From Labeo rohita (Eukaryota; Chordata; Actinopteri; Cypriniformes; Cyprinidae): a DNA stretch of 64,000 nucleotides. Positions within the stretch are counted from its first letter, which is position 1, and each line of letters starts with the position of its first letter. Both the position numbers and the translations under genes were made by a program. A model generated the notes under the pieces. It had not been told where the DNA came from and made no database searches. It saw only the letters and a program-made list of their open reading frames with translations. The stretch covers positions 8,797,167 through 8,861,166 of the forward strand of contig NC_066876.1 of NCBI RefSeq assembly GCF_022985175.1. Direction: 5' to 3'. Positions 26,978 to 40,533 of this stretch are shown piece by piece.

Positions 26978-29900
26978 CATAATTGTAGTTGTTGTTGTTA
27001 GAAAGGTTTTATTGAACTTTTGACTCAAACCCTTATGATGATGTAGGACTTGTGGCAACTTCCCGAAACAGAAGTATTTAGTATTGAAATCTGCATAATT
27101 TATTAGTGACAGCAACTTCTTAGTCTTTGATCAGTTTTGCTATTTTGGCTGAATTGCAATGTTGCTCAATCCTTGTGTGTTAGCCAGCTAAGATCAAGTA
27201 TATTTGCTTAAAAATTCCCTATTTCCCTAACTTTTGCCACAAGGGTCTGATTGTATTTCTCTGTGACTTTCTGTTAAACCTCGTCTCATCTTTCTGTTAG
27301 ACATACGCTGCATTTTTCCGAGTCTTGGGCCTCAACCCGGGGCTCCTGTTACTGTTTTAATATCAGCTCATTTCGCCATCTCTTCCTCCGCTGCCCTTAA
27401 ACATATTTATGTTGGCCAGAAGCACATAGGACTAGGAAAGATCCCTCTGTGGGTTTGCAGTTGTGAATACATATCCTTAGACCTCGACAAGGGACTGATT
27501 CACCCCGGCTTTTTCACAAGCAAAGCTGATTTTGAATGATTACACAGCAACAAAACACAAAGAGCTTTCTTACACCACCTGCTACTTGTGTACGACAAAT
27601 AATACGATAAATTTGCTTCTGTTATTAACAAAGGAGATGTTTAACAATGCAGTCTATTAGGATTAAAGACGAAAATGGATGAAAACAGAGAAATAATTTC
27701 TGATCCACAGAAAACTGGAGGCCTAATCTCCTTGCACATAATGCCAGAATAGCAGGAGACCGTGTGAGAATCCACAAGCAATACATCTATATCTGCACTT
27801 CACAGATGATTACATGGGCACATGCTATGCACACTGCTATACTAACGTTTGGTGCTAAAAAAGTCTCTTAAGGTTAGTTCACCCAGAAATATAAATTCTG
27901 TCATCAATTACTTACCCTCATGTGGTTCCAAACCCGTAAGACCTTTAATTATCTTTGGAACACAAATTAAGATATTTTTGGATGAAATCTAAGAGCTTTC
28001 TGACCCAGCATAGACAGCAACGCAACTGACACGTTCAAGGTTCAGAAAGGTAGTAAGGACATTGATAAAATAGCCCATGTTTCAGCCTTACTTTTATGAA
28101 GTTATAAGAATACCTCTTTATCTTTTAATTCGTTTTGCTCCTCAGAGGGTCCGCTGGAGCTGCACACGCTGTCTCTGTTACCCTCGCTGCGGCAGGTCGT
28201 GTTTAAGGGTGACAGGCTGCCTTTTCATTGCACTGCTTCACTGGTGGACAAAGTCACTGCTCTTCACTGGCGACACAACAGACAGCCTGTCACCACTAAC
28301 CCTACCAATGGGATTCATCTAGAGGACAGTGTACAACATGACTGCACCTTCATCACCAGGTAACACATTTAGAGACTAACCATAATTTAGCTATATATTT
28401 TAGGGTTGCCCCATAATGGTCGACTAACCGTTTGAGGCTTGGTCGACCAAAATTTTATTAGTCGCTTAGTCACAGGAAAAAATAATCCACAGAAAGTGGC
28501 AAAGTCACACAGTCCGTGACAAACAGATCATTAACGGCTGGTCTATGTGGTAATACAGTTCATCGGGCACAACATTCAAATGCTCACCTATCATTCCTTG
28601 ACCACAAATATGGCTTAATCATCTAAAATATGTAGATAGTAGCAACTTTACATGGCCGCTCAGTCTAATGTTAACCTAGAAAATTGTGCGCTATTGAAGT
28701 GTCTGTGCGGAGTGAGGAAGCTGAATGACAGATGGAGGCGCTGGTGCGGTCACTTGCTCCATCATTTTTGGTCATACAGATAAAAGTAATACACCTTTCG
28801 AATCTGACTCTACGTTTATTTGTGTGCACTCACAATAACAACAAAACGTTGTGCTTTTGTAAAATAATGAAAGCAAACAAATGAAAGCCAAACTTGAGTG
28901 TGAAACTTTGTGGAAACTGTGTATACTTGCCTTACAGACATGAAAAATATATCTATAGAGAGTGAAATGTCTACTTTCAAATGAACCATTTCAATCAGAA
29001 AACAAATATTCTCAGATTATGTAATCTGTATGAAACATGCATTCAGGCGCATCACTACCGCGGAGATGACGAGTCAGTATTGATGACTTATCTTAAGCCG
29101 AAAACAAAGAAAGTGCTAGTTTATCAATAAATTATTAAAATGTTAATGCAGTCTCCTTGTTGTTTTTCCCAGACACATTCATAATTATTATATCTGCCGG
29201 TGTGCTGTGGCAAGCTGTATGTGCGTTTGAGCGCTTATTAGGCTATGTAGGCTCATTATTATGATTTATATGGTTTATTCATAAACGTGAGACTAATAGT
29301 CGACTAATGCTAAAAATGAACACCGACTAGTTGACCAGAAAAATCTTTAGTGGAGGGCAGTGCTAATATATTTAGATATACTGTACACTGCTGGTCTTGA
29401 AAATTAAGATTTTTATATGTTTTGAAAAAAGTCTCTTATCCTCACCAAGGCATTTACTTGATTAAAGGGGTCATCGGATGCCCATTGGTCAACAAGTTGA
29501 TATGATTCTTTAGGGCAGGGGTGGGGAACGTTGATCCTTGAGGGCTGGTGTCCCTGCAGAGTTTAGCTCCAACCCTAATCAAACACACCTGAACAAGCTA
29601 ATCATGGACTTCAGGATACAGGGTTTTTTTTTTTTTTTTTTTTTTTTTTTTCAGAGTCGGAGCTAAACTCTGCAGGGACACCAGCTGTCCAGGATCAGGG
29701 TTCCCCATCCTTGCTTTAGGGTCTTAATGAAAATTCTATAACATACATTGGTTAAAATTTCTTATTGGCAGTGTAAAACTAGTGTTGCCAAGTCCACGGT
29801 TTTCCTGTGGAATTGGGCTACTTTAAAACTGTTGCCATGGTTTGTTTTTCATGTCCGCTTTGAAGCAACCCCAATAATGTGATATTTAGCCCTTGCAATG

Positions 29901-32900
29901 CAAATTTTCCAGGGGAACCCAGCCAAACGGGGAAAGGGGACCCCTCTCCTTGAAAAGTGATTAGGCAAGTTTTGGGCTAATTTTGAGTAGCATTTGGGTG
30001 GGTTTTGCTGTGAAAACCTGGCAACACTGCTTTCTGCCTTGTCAAAACAGCTCTGTTCACAGCGACCCATTTTAGGGCATGTCCCTTTAAATGCTAATGA
30101 GCTCTGCTTACCCCACCCATCTTTTCTGTGGGGTGATGAGCTGTTCTGTAAACTTTAGCATCAATTAGCTGCGTTTACTAGCACATTATTAGGAAAGACG
30201 ATTTGCAAAGATTCATAAAAAACCCCTTATACTCACTTCTACTGTAGGTGAAGCTGGATCACGAATGATTCACGTGAACATAGACATATTTAGGTAGATT
30301 GGGGGGCGCATTCCCTTCAAAAACAAAAGTAATCCACTGCGTCTTCAGCGGCTCAGATGTCAGGAGTAAATGACAACTGCTATGTTCATTATTACATCCG
30401 ACAACAAAACACCTCAAACATTTAGGAGACATTCTTTTCTACACCTGTTCTGCCGTCAAAACAATGTACGGACAGTTTACAGCTCACTCAGGGTGGGTCT
30501 GTGCTAAAACGGCCATGTCAATCAACAATTGTGGGAGGGGCCTGTGCAGAACTATGTCATTCTGCCAAGAATCTCAGAACAGCCTGATTTGAGAAAGTGA
30601 TTATTATTTTTAGGGATTTAAAAAAAAAAAAAAAAAAAAAGCACTGGGTGGATTTTTATCATTATAGGGTGGTTGTGTACACACGCTGCCAGTGCACAAC
30701 ATGTAAAAGTGAATTTTGCATTTGATTGCCTCTTTAAAAATACAGTAATATTGTAAAATAATACTGCGATTAAAAATGTAGTGTATAATAAATGTCTGTA
30801 GTGTCACACGATCCTTCAGAAATCATTCTAATATGCTGATTTTCTGCTCAAGAAACACTTCTTGTCATTATTACTGGTGAAAACAGTTGTGCTGCTTTAT
30901 ATTTTTGTGATAAAGTAAATGTGCAATAGACTTGAAAGGCATGAAAAGTCCGATATTATAGGGAAGCAACAAGATGTGAAGAAGAGATCAGACTAAATGA
31001 AGACTAAATCTGTAATAACAAAAGAAATTGGATTAAAATTGGAAAATATCAATAAAATAATAATAATAATGAGCAATGGCATTGATCTGAAGAGACAGAA
31101 AAAAACAGTTAACATTACAGTACGAGTCCGAAAAATCATCTTCAGTACACTTAATTACCAGAATATCACTATGTTCATTTTTTAGTGAGTTGATCCTGTC
31201 AAACGTCCATGTTGATGCGAGTGGTGAGTGGGAGTGTGTGGTTTCCACGGGCCGCGGAAATACCTCGCGCAGTGTAGAGATAGTGGTACTGGAAAACAGC
31301 GCCTCCTTCTGCCCAGAGCAGAGAGTTACTAACAACCGAGGGGAGTTCAGGTAAGCGATTTGTCCTACAGCTTTACCTGTGGTTTAATAATGCTTATCTA
31401 TAAAAGCCAATATGTCATCTCTTTGTCTTCAGGTGGCCTAGAACTCTGGCTGGCATCACCTCCTACCAATACTGTCTGCAGCTGCGCTACCCCTCCTTGT
31501 CTATAGGGAGTGGCGTGGAGCAGAAAAAGGCTTCACGAAACTGTGACCGCTCTGGACGCTGGGAGGAGGGAGACTACTCGCAGTGCCACTATACTAATGA
31601 CATCACACGCGTCCTGCATACCTTCATACTGGTTAGTGCCAGTCTAGAGAAAACTTTTTTTTTTTCTTCAAGGCCTTTAAAGCTCCCCCTTGTGAAAAAG
31701 AGTACACTTTAGCATTCTTTTTTATTAATTATTAATTATGGAAACAACATCTTTACAGGAATGTACCTAATTATGAACTAAGTGTAATGTTAATGTTGAT
31801 TGAATGTGCACTGCATTTAAATAAAAGTTCATTTTAATTTTTGCTATTTAAAACAACTGTTTTCTATTTTAATATGTTTTAAAATGTAATTTATTCCTGT
31901 GATGAAATTACTCCAGTCTTCAGTGTCACATGATCCTTCAGAAATAATTCTAATATGTTTTGTTAATTTTATATTCATTGTTATTTCTGTCTTTCACACT
32001 CAGATGCCCATCAATGCCTCCAACGCTGTGACTCTGGCACACCAGGTGCGCTCATACACTCTTGAGGCCGCTGTTTTCACGGACACGGTCGATGTTCTTT
32101 ATGTAGCTCAGATGATGAACAAATTCATGGACTACGTAACAGAGCTACGTGAGGTTAGTAGAACATAGTATCCTGCAGTGTATACATTACAGTGCATTTG
32201 TGTCTTTACATAAACATGCACTCTTTCATCCCAGCTGTCTGAGGTGCTGGTGGAAATGGGTAGTAACCTGATGCAGGTAGATGATCAGATTCTGTCTCGA
32301 GCCCAGAGAGACGAGAGAGCCTGCAGTTCAATCGTCTACACACTGGAGACTCTCACCTGGCCTCAGCTGCACTCTCAAGCACAGGACTTCTCCAAAGTAC
32401 GCTTTTAATCATAGTGTCTTCACACTGTTGCACATTTACACTACCGTTCAAAAGTTTGGGGTCAGTACATTTTTATTGTTTCTTTTTTCTTTTTTAAAGA
32501 AATTAATACTTTTATTCACCAAGGATGTATTAAGTTAATAATTAAAAGTTTATTAAAAGTTAATAATAAATAATTTACATTGTTATAAAATATTTATATT
32601 TTGAATAAACATTGTACTTTTTAAACTTGTTATTCATGAAAGAATTCTGAAAAAAAAAAAAAAAATCACAGGTTCCAAAAAATAAATGGCAGCACAACTG
32701 TTGATATTATCCAACACTGATCATTCTAATAATAAATCCGCATATTAGAATGATTTCTGAAGGATCATGTGACACTTAAGACTGGAGTAACAGCTGATAA
32801 AAATTCAGCTTTTCATCAAAGGAATAAATTCTATTTTAAAGTATGTTAAAATAAAAAACATTATTTTATATTGTAAAAACATTTTGCAATATTACTGTTT

Positions 32901-35474
32901 TTTTCTATATTTTTAATCAAATAAATGCAGCTTTGATGAGCATAAGAGACTTCTTTAAAGACTATTACAAGTCTTACTGACCCCAAACTTTTGAACGGTA
33001 GTGTATATCATACTTTTATTCAGCAAGGATGCATAAAATCGATAAAAAATGTCAGTAATGGCATTTACATTTTAAAAATTGTATCAAGGTTTTCACAAAA
33101 ATATGAAGCAGCGCAAGTGTTTTAAGCATTGATAATAATTAGAAATTAGAAAATCAACATATATCCTCTCTTTCTTAGAGTTCCCGTAACATTGTGATGG
33201 AGGCGCACATGATTCGTCCTGCTCATTTTACTGGCATGAGCTGCACGGTCTATCAGAGACGAGAGGGGGCAGGAGGGAGCCAGGGGCATGATGTGATTGA
33301 ATCTCCCCTTGAACAGCAACTGCGATTTCGCTGCACCACAGGAACACACAACACTTCACTGAACGCTTTTCATCTCAAGGTAAATTTTGTGTGCAACTAT
33401 AAATGAAGAGTTTGGTTCCAAAACTCAAAAGTTTTTTTTTTTTTTTTTTTTTACAAAATTGAGTTCCTGCCAAAATCAGTATTGTATCTGGTCGGTAAAA
33501 TGCGATATCTGCTGTATTATTCTGTCATGTTTTCTCCCTATCTTTTCAAACTGTGACAAACGCCAGTCTCCCTTCTCTGCAAAATGCGACACATCCACTC
33601 AGCCAATCACAGAACACCATTTCACGCATTGTAAACAGTAAAGGTGGTGCTTTGAATATACCCCGCATCCTAGTTTTCAACGTTGAGTAATGTATCACAG
33701 ACATATCTGACATATCCTTTCATAAACAAAGTGTAAAGAGAGTGTAAATAAGAGATTCATTGTTCGGTGTAGAGAGTTTCGTTGATTATATTGGAACTTT
33801 GTGAGATCGTGATGAACTAAGATGAGTGACAGCTTTTAATGATTTTTAAGGGAGTTTGTAAATGAGATACTGGTTTAATACAACAGTTAAATAAACAAGA
33901 AGTTAATATTAAGTGACTAACATTGTCTGACTATAACACTATTGCCTGATTTTGCTCTATTTCGTCAAAACAAAATCACAACTAAGCTACTGCGCATCTC
34001 TATTCAAACACAACTGTGTTTCCTTTATGGATGAACGTGCATTTTTAAATGAAGATCTAGTGAGTCAGTGAATCAATTACCCATTCATAAAGACAGTCGC
34101 TTTATTCCTGAATGAATCAGTCGTTCGAAGGAATCAAGTGAATGATATGATTCAGTAATTAAAACCACCACCTACTGGCAGTTTTAATTTATGTTTTAAA
34201 GTATCTTCTTTTCAGTTATTTAAATCATTTAATATTTCTATATTCCAAATGTTATACTTACAACATTAATCTCAACATGAATTTATGAATTTGATTGCAC
34301 GCGTGCCACCTCTAACCCTCATTAAACATATGCAAATACACCTACAAGCCACTTTTGTGTTCTTCTGTGCCACCTCTGTAGTACAAACTAATTTTGTTAA
34401 TACTGATTTCATTTGATTGGTAGCTTATTCTTATTCTGTTGTTTTAATTAGAAATGTAAAAAAAGCTTATAAAATATATATTTTTTAAAACGTTGACATA
34501 AAAGATGACATACTTTGAATAAAATTAAAAAATGCAAAAAGTAAAAACAAAATTCCCCTCTAATTCACTTTAAGGAGTCAAATATCACTTCGTAATGGGA
34601 AGGCTAATTTTTGATTATTGATTAGAAGGTGCTCCTAAAATTTTGAGTGTGCTCCTAAATTTTTTAAGTTATAAGCACAAGTGCTCCTAAAAAGAAAAGT
34701 ATGCGTAGAGCCCTGATGGATTTATTGCATTTGGGGGAAAAAATAATCAGTTTTTATAATGAATCTATGAAAATTAAAATCTTATTATTATAATTATCGC
34801 ACACTTAGAGAGATATAACCACACTGTTACAACCAGTGATGGGAATGACGGCGTTATAAATAAACGCCGTTACTAACGGCATAATTTTTTCAGTAACCAG
34901 TAATAAAAACAAATTGCTGTTTCCCCCATTACAATGCCGTTACTGTTACTTACAAAATCTTACTTACCGTTACAACAAATGCTACGTTATTATAATTTTT
35001 GTGTTGGGTTCTTTTTCTTATTCCTCTCAGCACATCTTTATATTTATCAAGCTTTGATGACAGATGATTCAAAAAATTAAAAAAATGGTTAAATGTTAAC
35101 TAGTTCACAAGTTCACAAATAAAGTATATTGTTTAAATTGTTACTGACTTGAATTATTATTTTGGAGTAAATGCAAAACGCTTCAAAACACTAAACGGAT
35201 GAGATTCATACTTGGCTTTAATAAATGGAATATAAAATAGATTATTTTTTCTGATAAAATGAGTAATGTTTATTACGGTATAAGTATATTGCATCCATAA
35301 AGTTTTCATTTTAAAAATATGCTGAAGTGTGATTTGTTTTTCCACTAAATAAATAAATAAACAAACAAACAAATAAATAAAAAAGTGAGTTTCTTTTGTG
35401 TGTTACCAATGGTTATTGTCACAATCATTAGTGTGTATCATATTGCTACTACTGCTGTTTTCTGTTTTATACAT

Positions 35475-35510
<36 letters not shown>

Positions 35511-38500
35511 TTTTGCTTTTTGCTTTGATAAACACTTTTGGTTGGCCCTTATTTTGTCTTGCATTTTTCTCTCTCTCTAGAATGCAGTGGCTCTTGCTTC
35601 TGTGTCTCTCCCTGCGTCTCTTTTTCCACCAAATGCTCCTCCTGACTGTAAGCTGCAGTTTGTGGCATTCCGCAATGGAAGATTCTTCCCATTTACCAGC
35701 AATTTTACCGGACATTCGGACCTTGCCCGCAGACGTGGCGTCAATACTCCAGTTATCTACGTTGGCCTTGGTGGGTTGCCTTCAGCTCGAGCATTCAAGG
35801 GATTGAAAACATTCATAAAATTTTAACAATGCTCTGAGCAGATGGTTGTATACTGATATAGTACAGGCATTTTGGGAAAAGACTAACACAAATCATCCTT
35901 GGATGATTCCAAGGACACAGTACAGTAAATCCATTCATTTTCAGAAATAACTTTTACCAGAACACAGATGTAAACTTTCTCCGTTGTCTCTCTCTCCTTC
36001 TTTTTCAGATGGTTGTAGCATGTGGAATCAGTCCGATCCCATTATTGTGTCACTACGACACACGTCACCTGGAAATGACCCTGTTGCTGCACACTGGAGC
36101 TTGCAGGCGCTGGAGCATCATGGGAGTTGGAGTCCGGATGGCTGTCAGTTGGCCCATAGTGATGCGTCCACCTCTACACTACGCTGCTCTGTTCTGAGCA
36201 ATTACGCTGTACTTCAGGTAACGTTACAACACCTTTAACCTGTAGTTGAGGAGGATAGGTCTCCCATTACATAATTTACATTTTATGCAACATTTCTTTA
36301 TAATGACATGCCTCAAATGATTTTAATGTTCAGCTAGGTCCTACACGGTTTTCATTATTTATGGAATTTGGTAATAGATGCGCTTTTTTGGCCATTGGTT
36401 GAAACTTTTTGGCACTGAATAACCCATAATTCACAGTCCTGACATCAGAGCAATTTCTCAGAACTTTTTATGAGAAAAAATGGCTATATTTAAATAGTTA
36501 TATTTAATCATTTTTCCTCAGAAAAATGTTCCATTTGGTTAAATGTTTCATTCGATTTGTTACTGTCTGTTACATAAGACCAAAAAAATCCTTTTTTAGG
36601 TGTCCTAGAGTTACAGCTTGGTTATGAAGTCATATGTATGAATGTTTTAAAAGATTCTCCACATTTTCCCTGTTAATGTTTCAGGAGATGCCAGATTTCC
36701 CTGGTTCGCCTTCGATTCCAGTGGAAGTGCTCCATCCAGTGATCTACACCTGTACTGCAGTGCTGCTCCTCTGTCTCTTCACCATCATCATCACCTATAT
36801 ACTGCATCACAGGTATACATACAGTATATATGACAATTCTGAAACTGAAAACATACACTACATGGCCAAAATATATGTCAGTAAATTCTAAAAGAAAACA
36901 GTCATGCCAAACTTGCTACAAGGTAACACAATTCTATAGCGTCATTGCATAATTTGTTATTGGTGGAACTTGTTGAATTAGAATTAGGATGTCAACATAT
37001 TGTGAAATTTCTCAATAGTTTCTTTTTCTGCTATCAGCTCAATCAGAATCACAAGGAAGAGTTGGCACACCCTCCTGAACACTAGTTTTCACATCGCAAT
37101 GACGTCTGCAGTATTTGCTGGAGGCATCACTCTGACTGGCTACCCAATTGTATGCCAGGCGGTAAGTCCCCAGTTCTCCTACTCTGAGCAAATTATAAAC
37201 GCAACACTTTTGTTTTTGCCCCCATTTTTCATAAGCTGAACACAAAGATCTAAGACTTTTTCTATGTACACAAAAGGCCTATTTCTCTCAAATATTGTTC
37301 ACAGATCTGTCTAAATCTGTGTTAGTGAGCACTTCTCCTTTGCCGAGATAATCCATCCACCTCACAGGAGTGGCATATCAAGATGCTGATTAGACAGCAT
37401 GATTATTGCACAGGTGTGCCTTAGGCTGGCCACAATTAAAGGCCACTCTGGATATTGGCAGGAACTGGAACACGCTGTCGTACACGCCGATCCAGAGCAT
37501 CCCAAACATGCTCAATGGGTGACATGTCTGGTGAGTATGCTGGCCATGCAAGAACTGGGATGTTTTCAGCTCCCAGGAATTGTGTACAGATCCTTGCAAC
37601 ATGGGGCCGTGCATTATAATGCTGCAACATGAGGTGATGGTTGTGGATGAATGGCACAACAATGGGCCTCAGAATCTTGTCATGGTATCTCTGCGCATTC
37701 AAAATGCCATCAATAAAATGTACCTGTGTTCGTTGTCCATAACATACGCCTGCCCATACCATAACCCCACCGCCACCATGGGCCACTCGATCCACAACGT
37801 TGACATCAGCAAACCGCTCACCCACACGACGCCATACACGCTGTCTGCCATCTGCCCTGTACAGGGAAAACTGGGATTTATCAGTGAAGAGAACACCATT
37901 CCAAAGTGCCAGACGCCATCGAATGTGAGCATTTGCCCACTCAAGTCGGTTACGACGACAAACTACAGTCAGGTTGAAACCCCAATGAGGATAACGAGCA
38001 TGCAGATGAGCTTCCCTGAGACGGTTTCTGACAGTTTGTGCAGAAATTCTTTGGTTATGCAAACCGATTGTTGCAGCAGCTGTCCAGGTGGCTGGTCTCA
38101 GACGATCTTGGAGAAGATGCTGTATGTGGAGGTCCTGGGCTGGTGTGGTTACACGTGATCTGCGGTTGTGAGGCCGGTTGGATGTACTGCCAAATTGTCT
38201 GAAACGCCTTTGGAGACAACTTATGGTAGAGAAATTAACATTCAATTCACAGGCAACAGCTCTGGTGGACATTCCTGCAGTCAGCATGCCAACTGCATGC
38301 TCCCTCAAAACTTGCAACATCTGTGGCATTGTGCTGTGTGATAAAACTGCACATTTTAGAGTGGCCAGCCTAAGTCACACCTGTGCAATAATCATGCTGT
38401 CTAATCAGCATCTTGATATGCCACACCTGTGAGGTGGATGGATTATCTCGGCAAAGGAGAAGTGCTCACTAACACAGATTTAGACAGATTTGTGAACAAT

Positions 38501-40491
38501 ATTTGAGAGAAATTGGCCTTTTGTGCACATAGAAAAAGTCTTAGATCTTTGATTTCAGCTCATGAAAAATGGGGACAAAAACAAAAGTGTTGCATTTATA
38601 ATTTTGTTCAGTGTACATAATAATAATAATGTTTTGTTTTATTAAGTGCTTTTCTTACAGCTTTTCAAGGTTGCTTTATGTGAACAGACCAGTGAACTAA
38701 ATTAATGCTGAAAAACTAATATGACTACAGATTGCTTCTACAAAAATTTGATCTGAAAAAAAAGTTTTGCTTGTTTTACTTGTATGACTCATGTATGTGT
38801 ATGTTTGTGTCAGGTGGGGATTGTTCTTCACTACTCTTCTCTGTCCACTTTGTTATGGATCGGTGTTAGCGCCAGAGTCATCTTTAAAGAAGCTTTATTA
38901 AGGACTCCACAGCAACTAGAAGGAGATTCTGCTGTACAACCAACCCAGCGGCCCATGCTCAGGTCAGTGAAGTCGTCGTGGAGGGTTGGGAGTATTAGAT
39001 GGTTAATAACGGCTTGCTTTCGGAAATGTATATTTCACAAGTACAATCAAACTCTCAGGTACCTGTATTTTCCTCTATAATTTGGCCACATAAAACCCTC
39101 ATAGAATAAGAACTATTTGTAATCCAATCAGTAGACCTATTTGGACTGTATTTGTTTTACATGGAGGTATATTTATCATTTTAAAGGAACAAGTTAGCCT
39201 TTTTATTTCCGTCCAAATTAAAAATGTCAGTGTTTTTGTTCAAACACCTGTATGAGGTAATTCTAGGCTGGATTAGCTACTTTTAACAAACACCACTACA
39301 GTCAGAAGTTTCACTTATCCTTAGATTAGCAAGGTAACAGTTTAGGATACTAGCTTAGCATAGCACTAAGTGGTTAAGGAAGTTCTTTCAAATAGCTAGA
39401 TATCACTATAATACTACATTTTGATCAGGCATTGAGGAAGGTGGATATGATTCAGTGGGGGATGGGGATCCTGAAACTGGTTTTGTCACAGAATCCATTG
39501 TCCCTGCATCTGATTATGTCATGGGTCATACAAATATCTCTTTTAACATTCAGAGTTCATTCTTAAGAAACAATACTGTTTGAAAGTCTGTAACTTGTAA
39601 CTGCGTGAACATTACATTTGATGACAACATTAAAAGTTTATAGTCATCATTAAAAGAAGTGGATGGCTTCCATCAGAACTCTTGCAGTATTCAGATTGGC
39701 TATTGTATCTCAAATCGGGCATGAAACATTGACAGTTTTATGGGCAAACGTCATATTGAATGAGCACTTCCTGAGTGGAAACTATTGATAGGCATGTACA
39801 GGAACAAAATGGGCTTTTCAGTGCAACTGAATGGACCACCATGATGTAAAAAACTAATCAAAGACCTTCATTGTCAACATAAAAGCTGATTCCCATCTGC
39901 TGTTGTGGAGAGTCAGACAGGGGGAAAAAAGAGAGCAAACGGGGGGGAATGGAAAAAGATGAAAGTGGACAGAGAAGTTGTAAATCAAACGAGGGATAGG
40001 ACTAGTTAAGGCTAACTTTCACATGTCCTCAGAGACATGCATGCAAATATATTCATTCCCTCTAGTCTGTGGTCTCTGTTTTTACCCTAGACCTCCGTGC
40101 TCTCCTTATCCCCTAGGGAGGTCTGGCCAGATCCCACGCCTGCCTCCTGGGATAAATCCTGTTATGTTTCCCCTCTCTCCTACACTGTCTGGAGCCCAGA
40201 CTCGGCTCTTCATTGACAGACAGTGATAGAAATACCTAATGTATAGACCACACAATTTTTTTTACACCAGGCGAAGGGCAAAGGCCAAAAGGAACATCTG
40301 TAGGAAATATAACAGACAGTAGCATTACGCCTATTTAAATTTTTGAGCGACAACATTTTTTAACACAAAAGACAGGCTGTCCTTTACTTCTATTTATGAA
40401 ATATTCATTTATTTTTTATATAAAAATCAAATCACCTTTATTTATTACCGCCTTTAACAATACAGTATTGTGACATATATATGAATATATA

Positions 40492-40533
<42 letters not shown>

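Larger units (their letters stand above)
29463..30745. mobile_element. Non-autonomous DNA element with other elements nested inside
   Basis: The left end is TTAAAGGGGTCATCGGATGC and the right end is the inverse-like TTTGATTGCCTCTTTAA near 30730. Two further elements (29516-29713 and about 29781-30028) interrupt it, and it holds a poly-A run at 30619-30640. No coding sequence is seen. It lies in the Ig intron of adgra2. Confidence 0.65.

Noticed and set aside
37580..38158. 192-codon + strand frame
   Set aside because: It lies opposite the transposase coding strand and has no recognisable domain; a shadow of the transposase gene.
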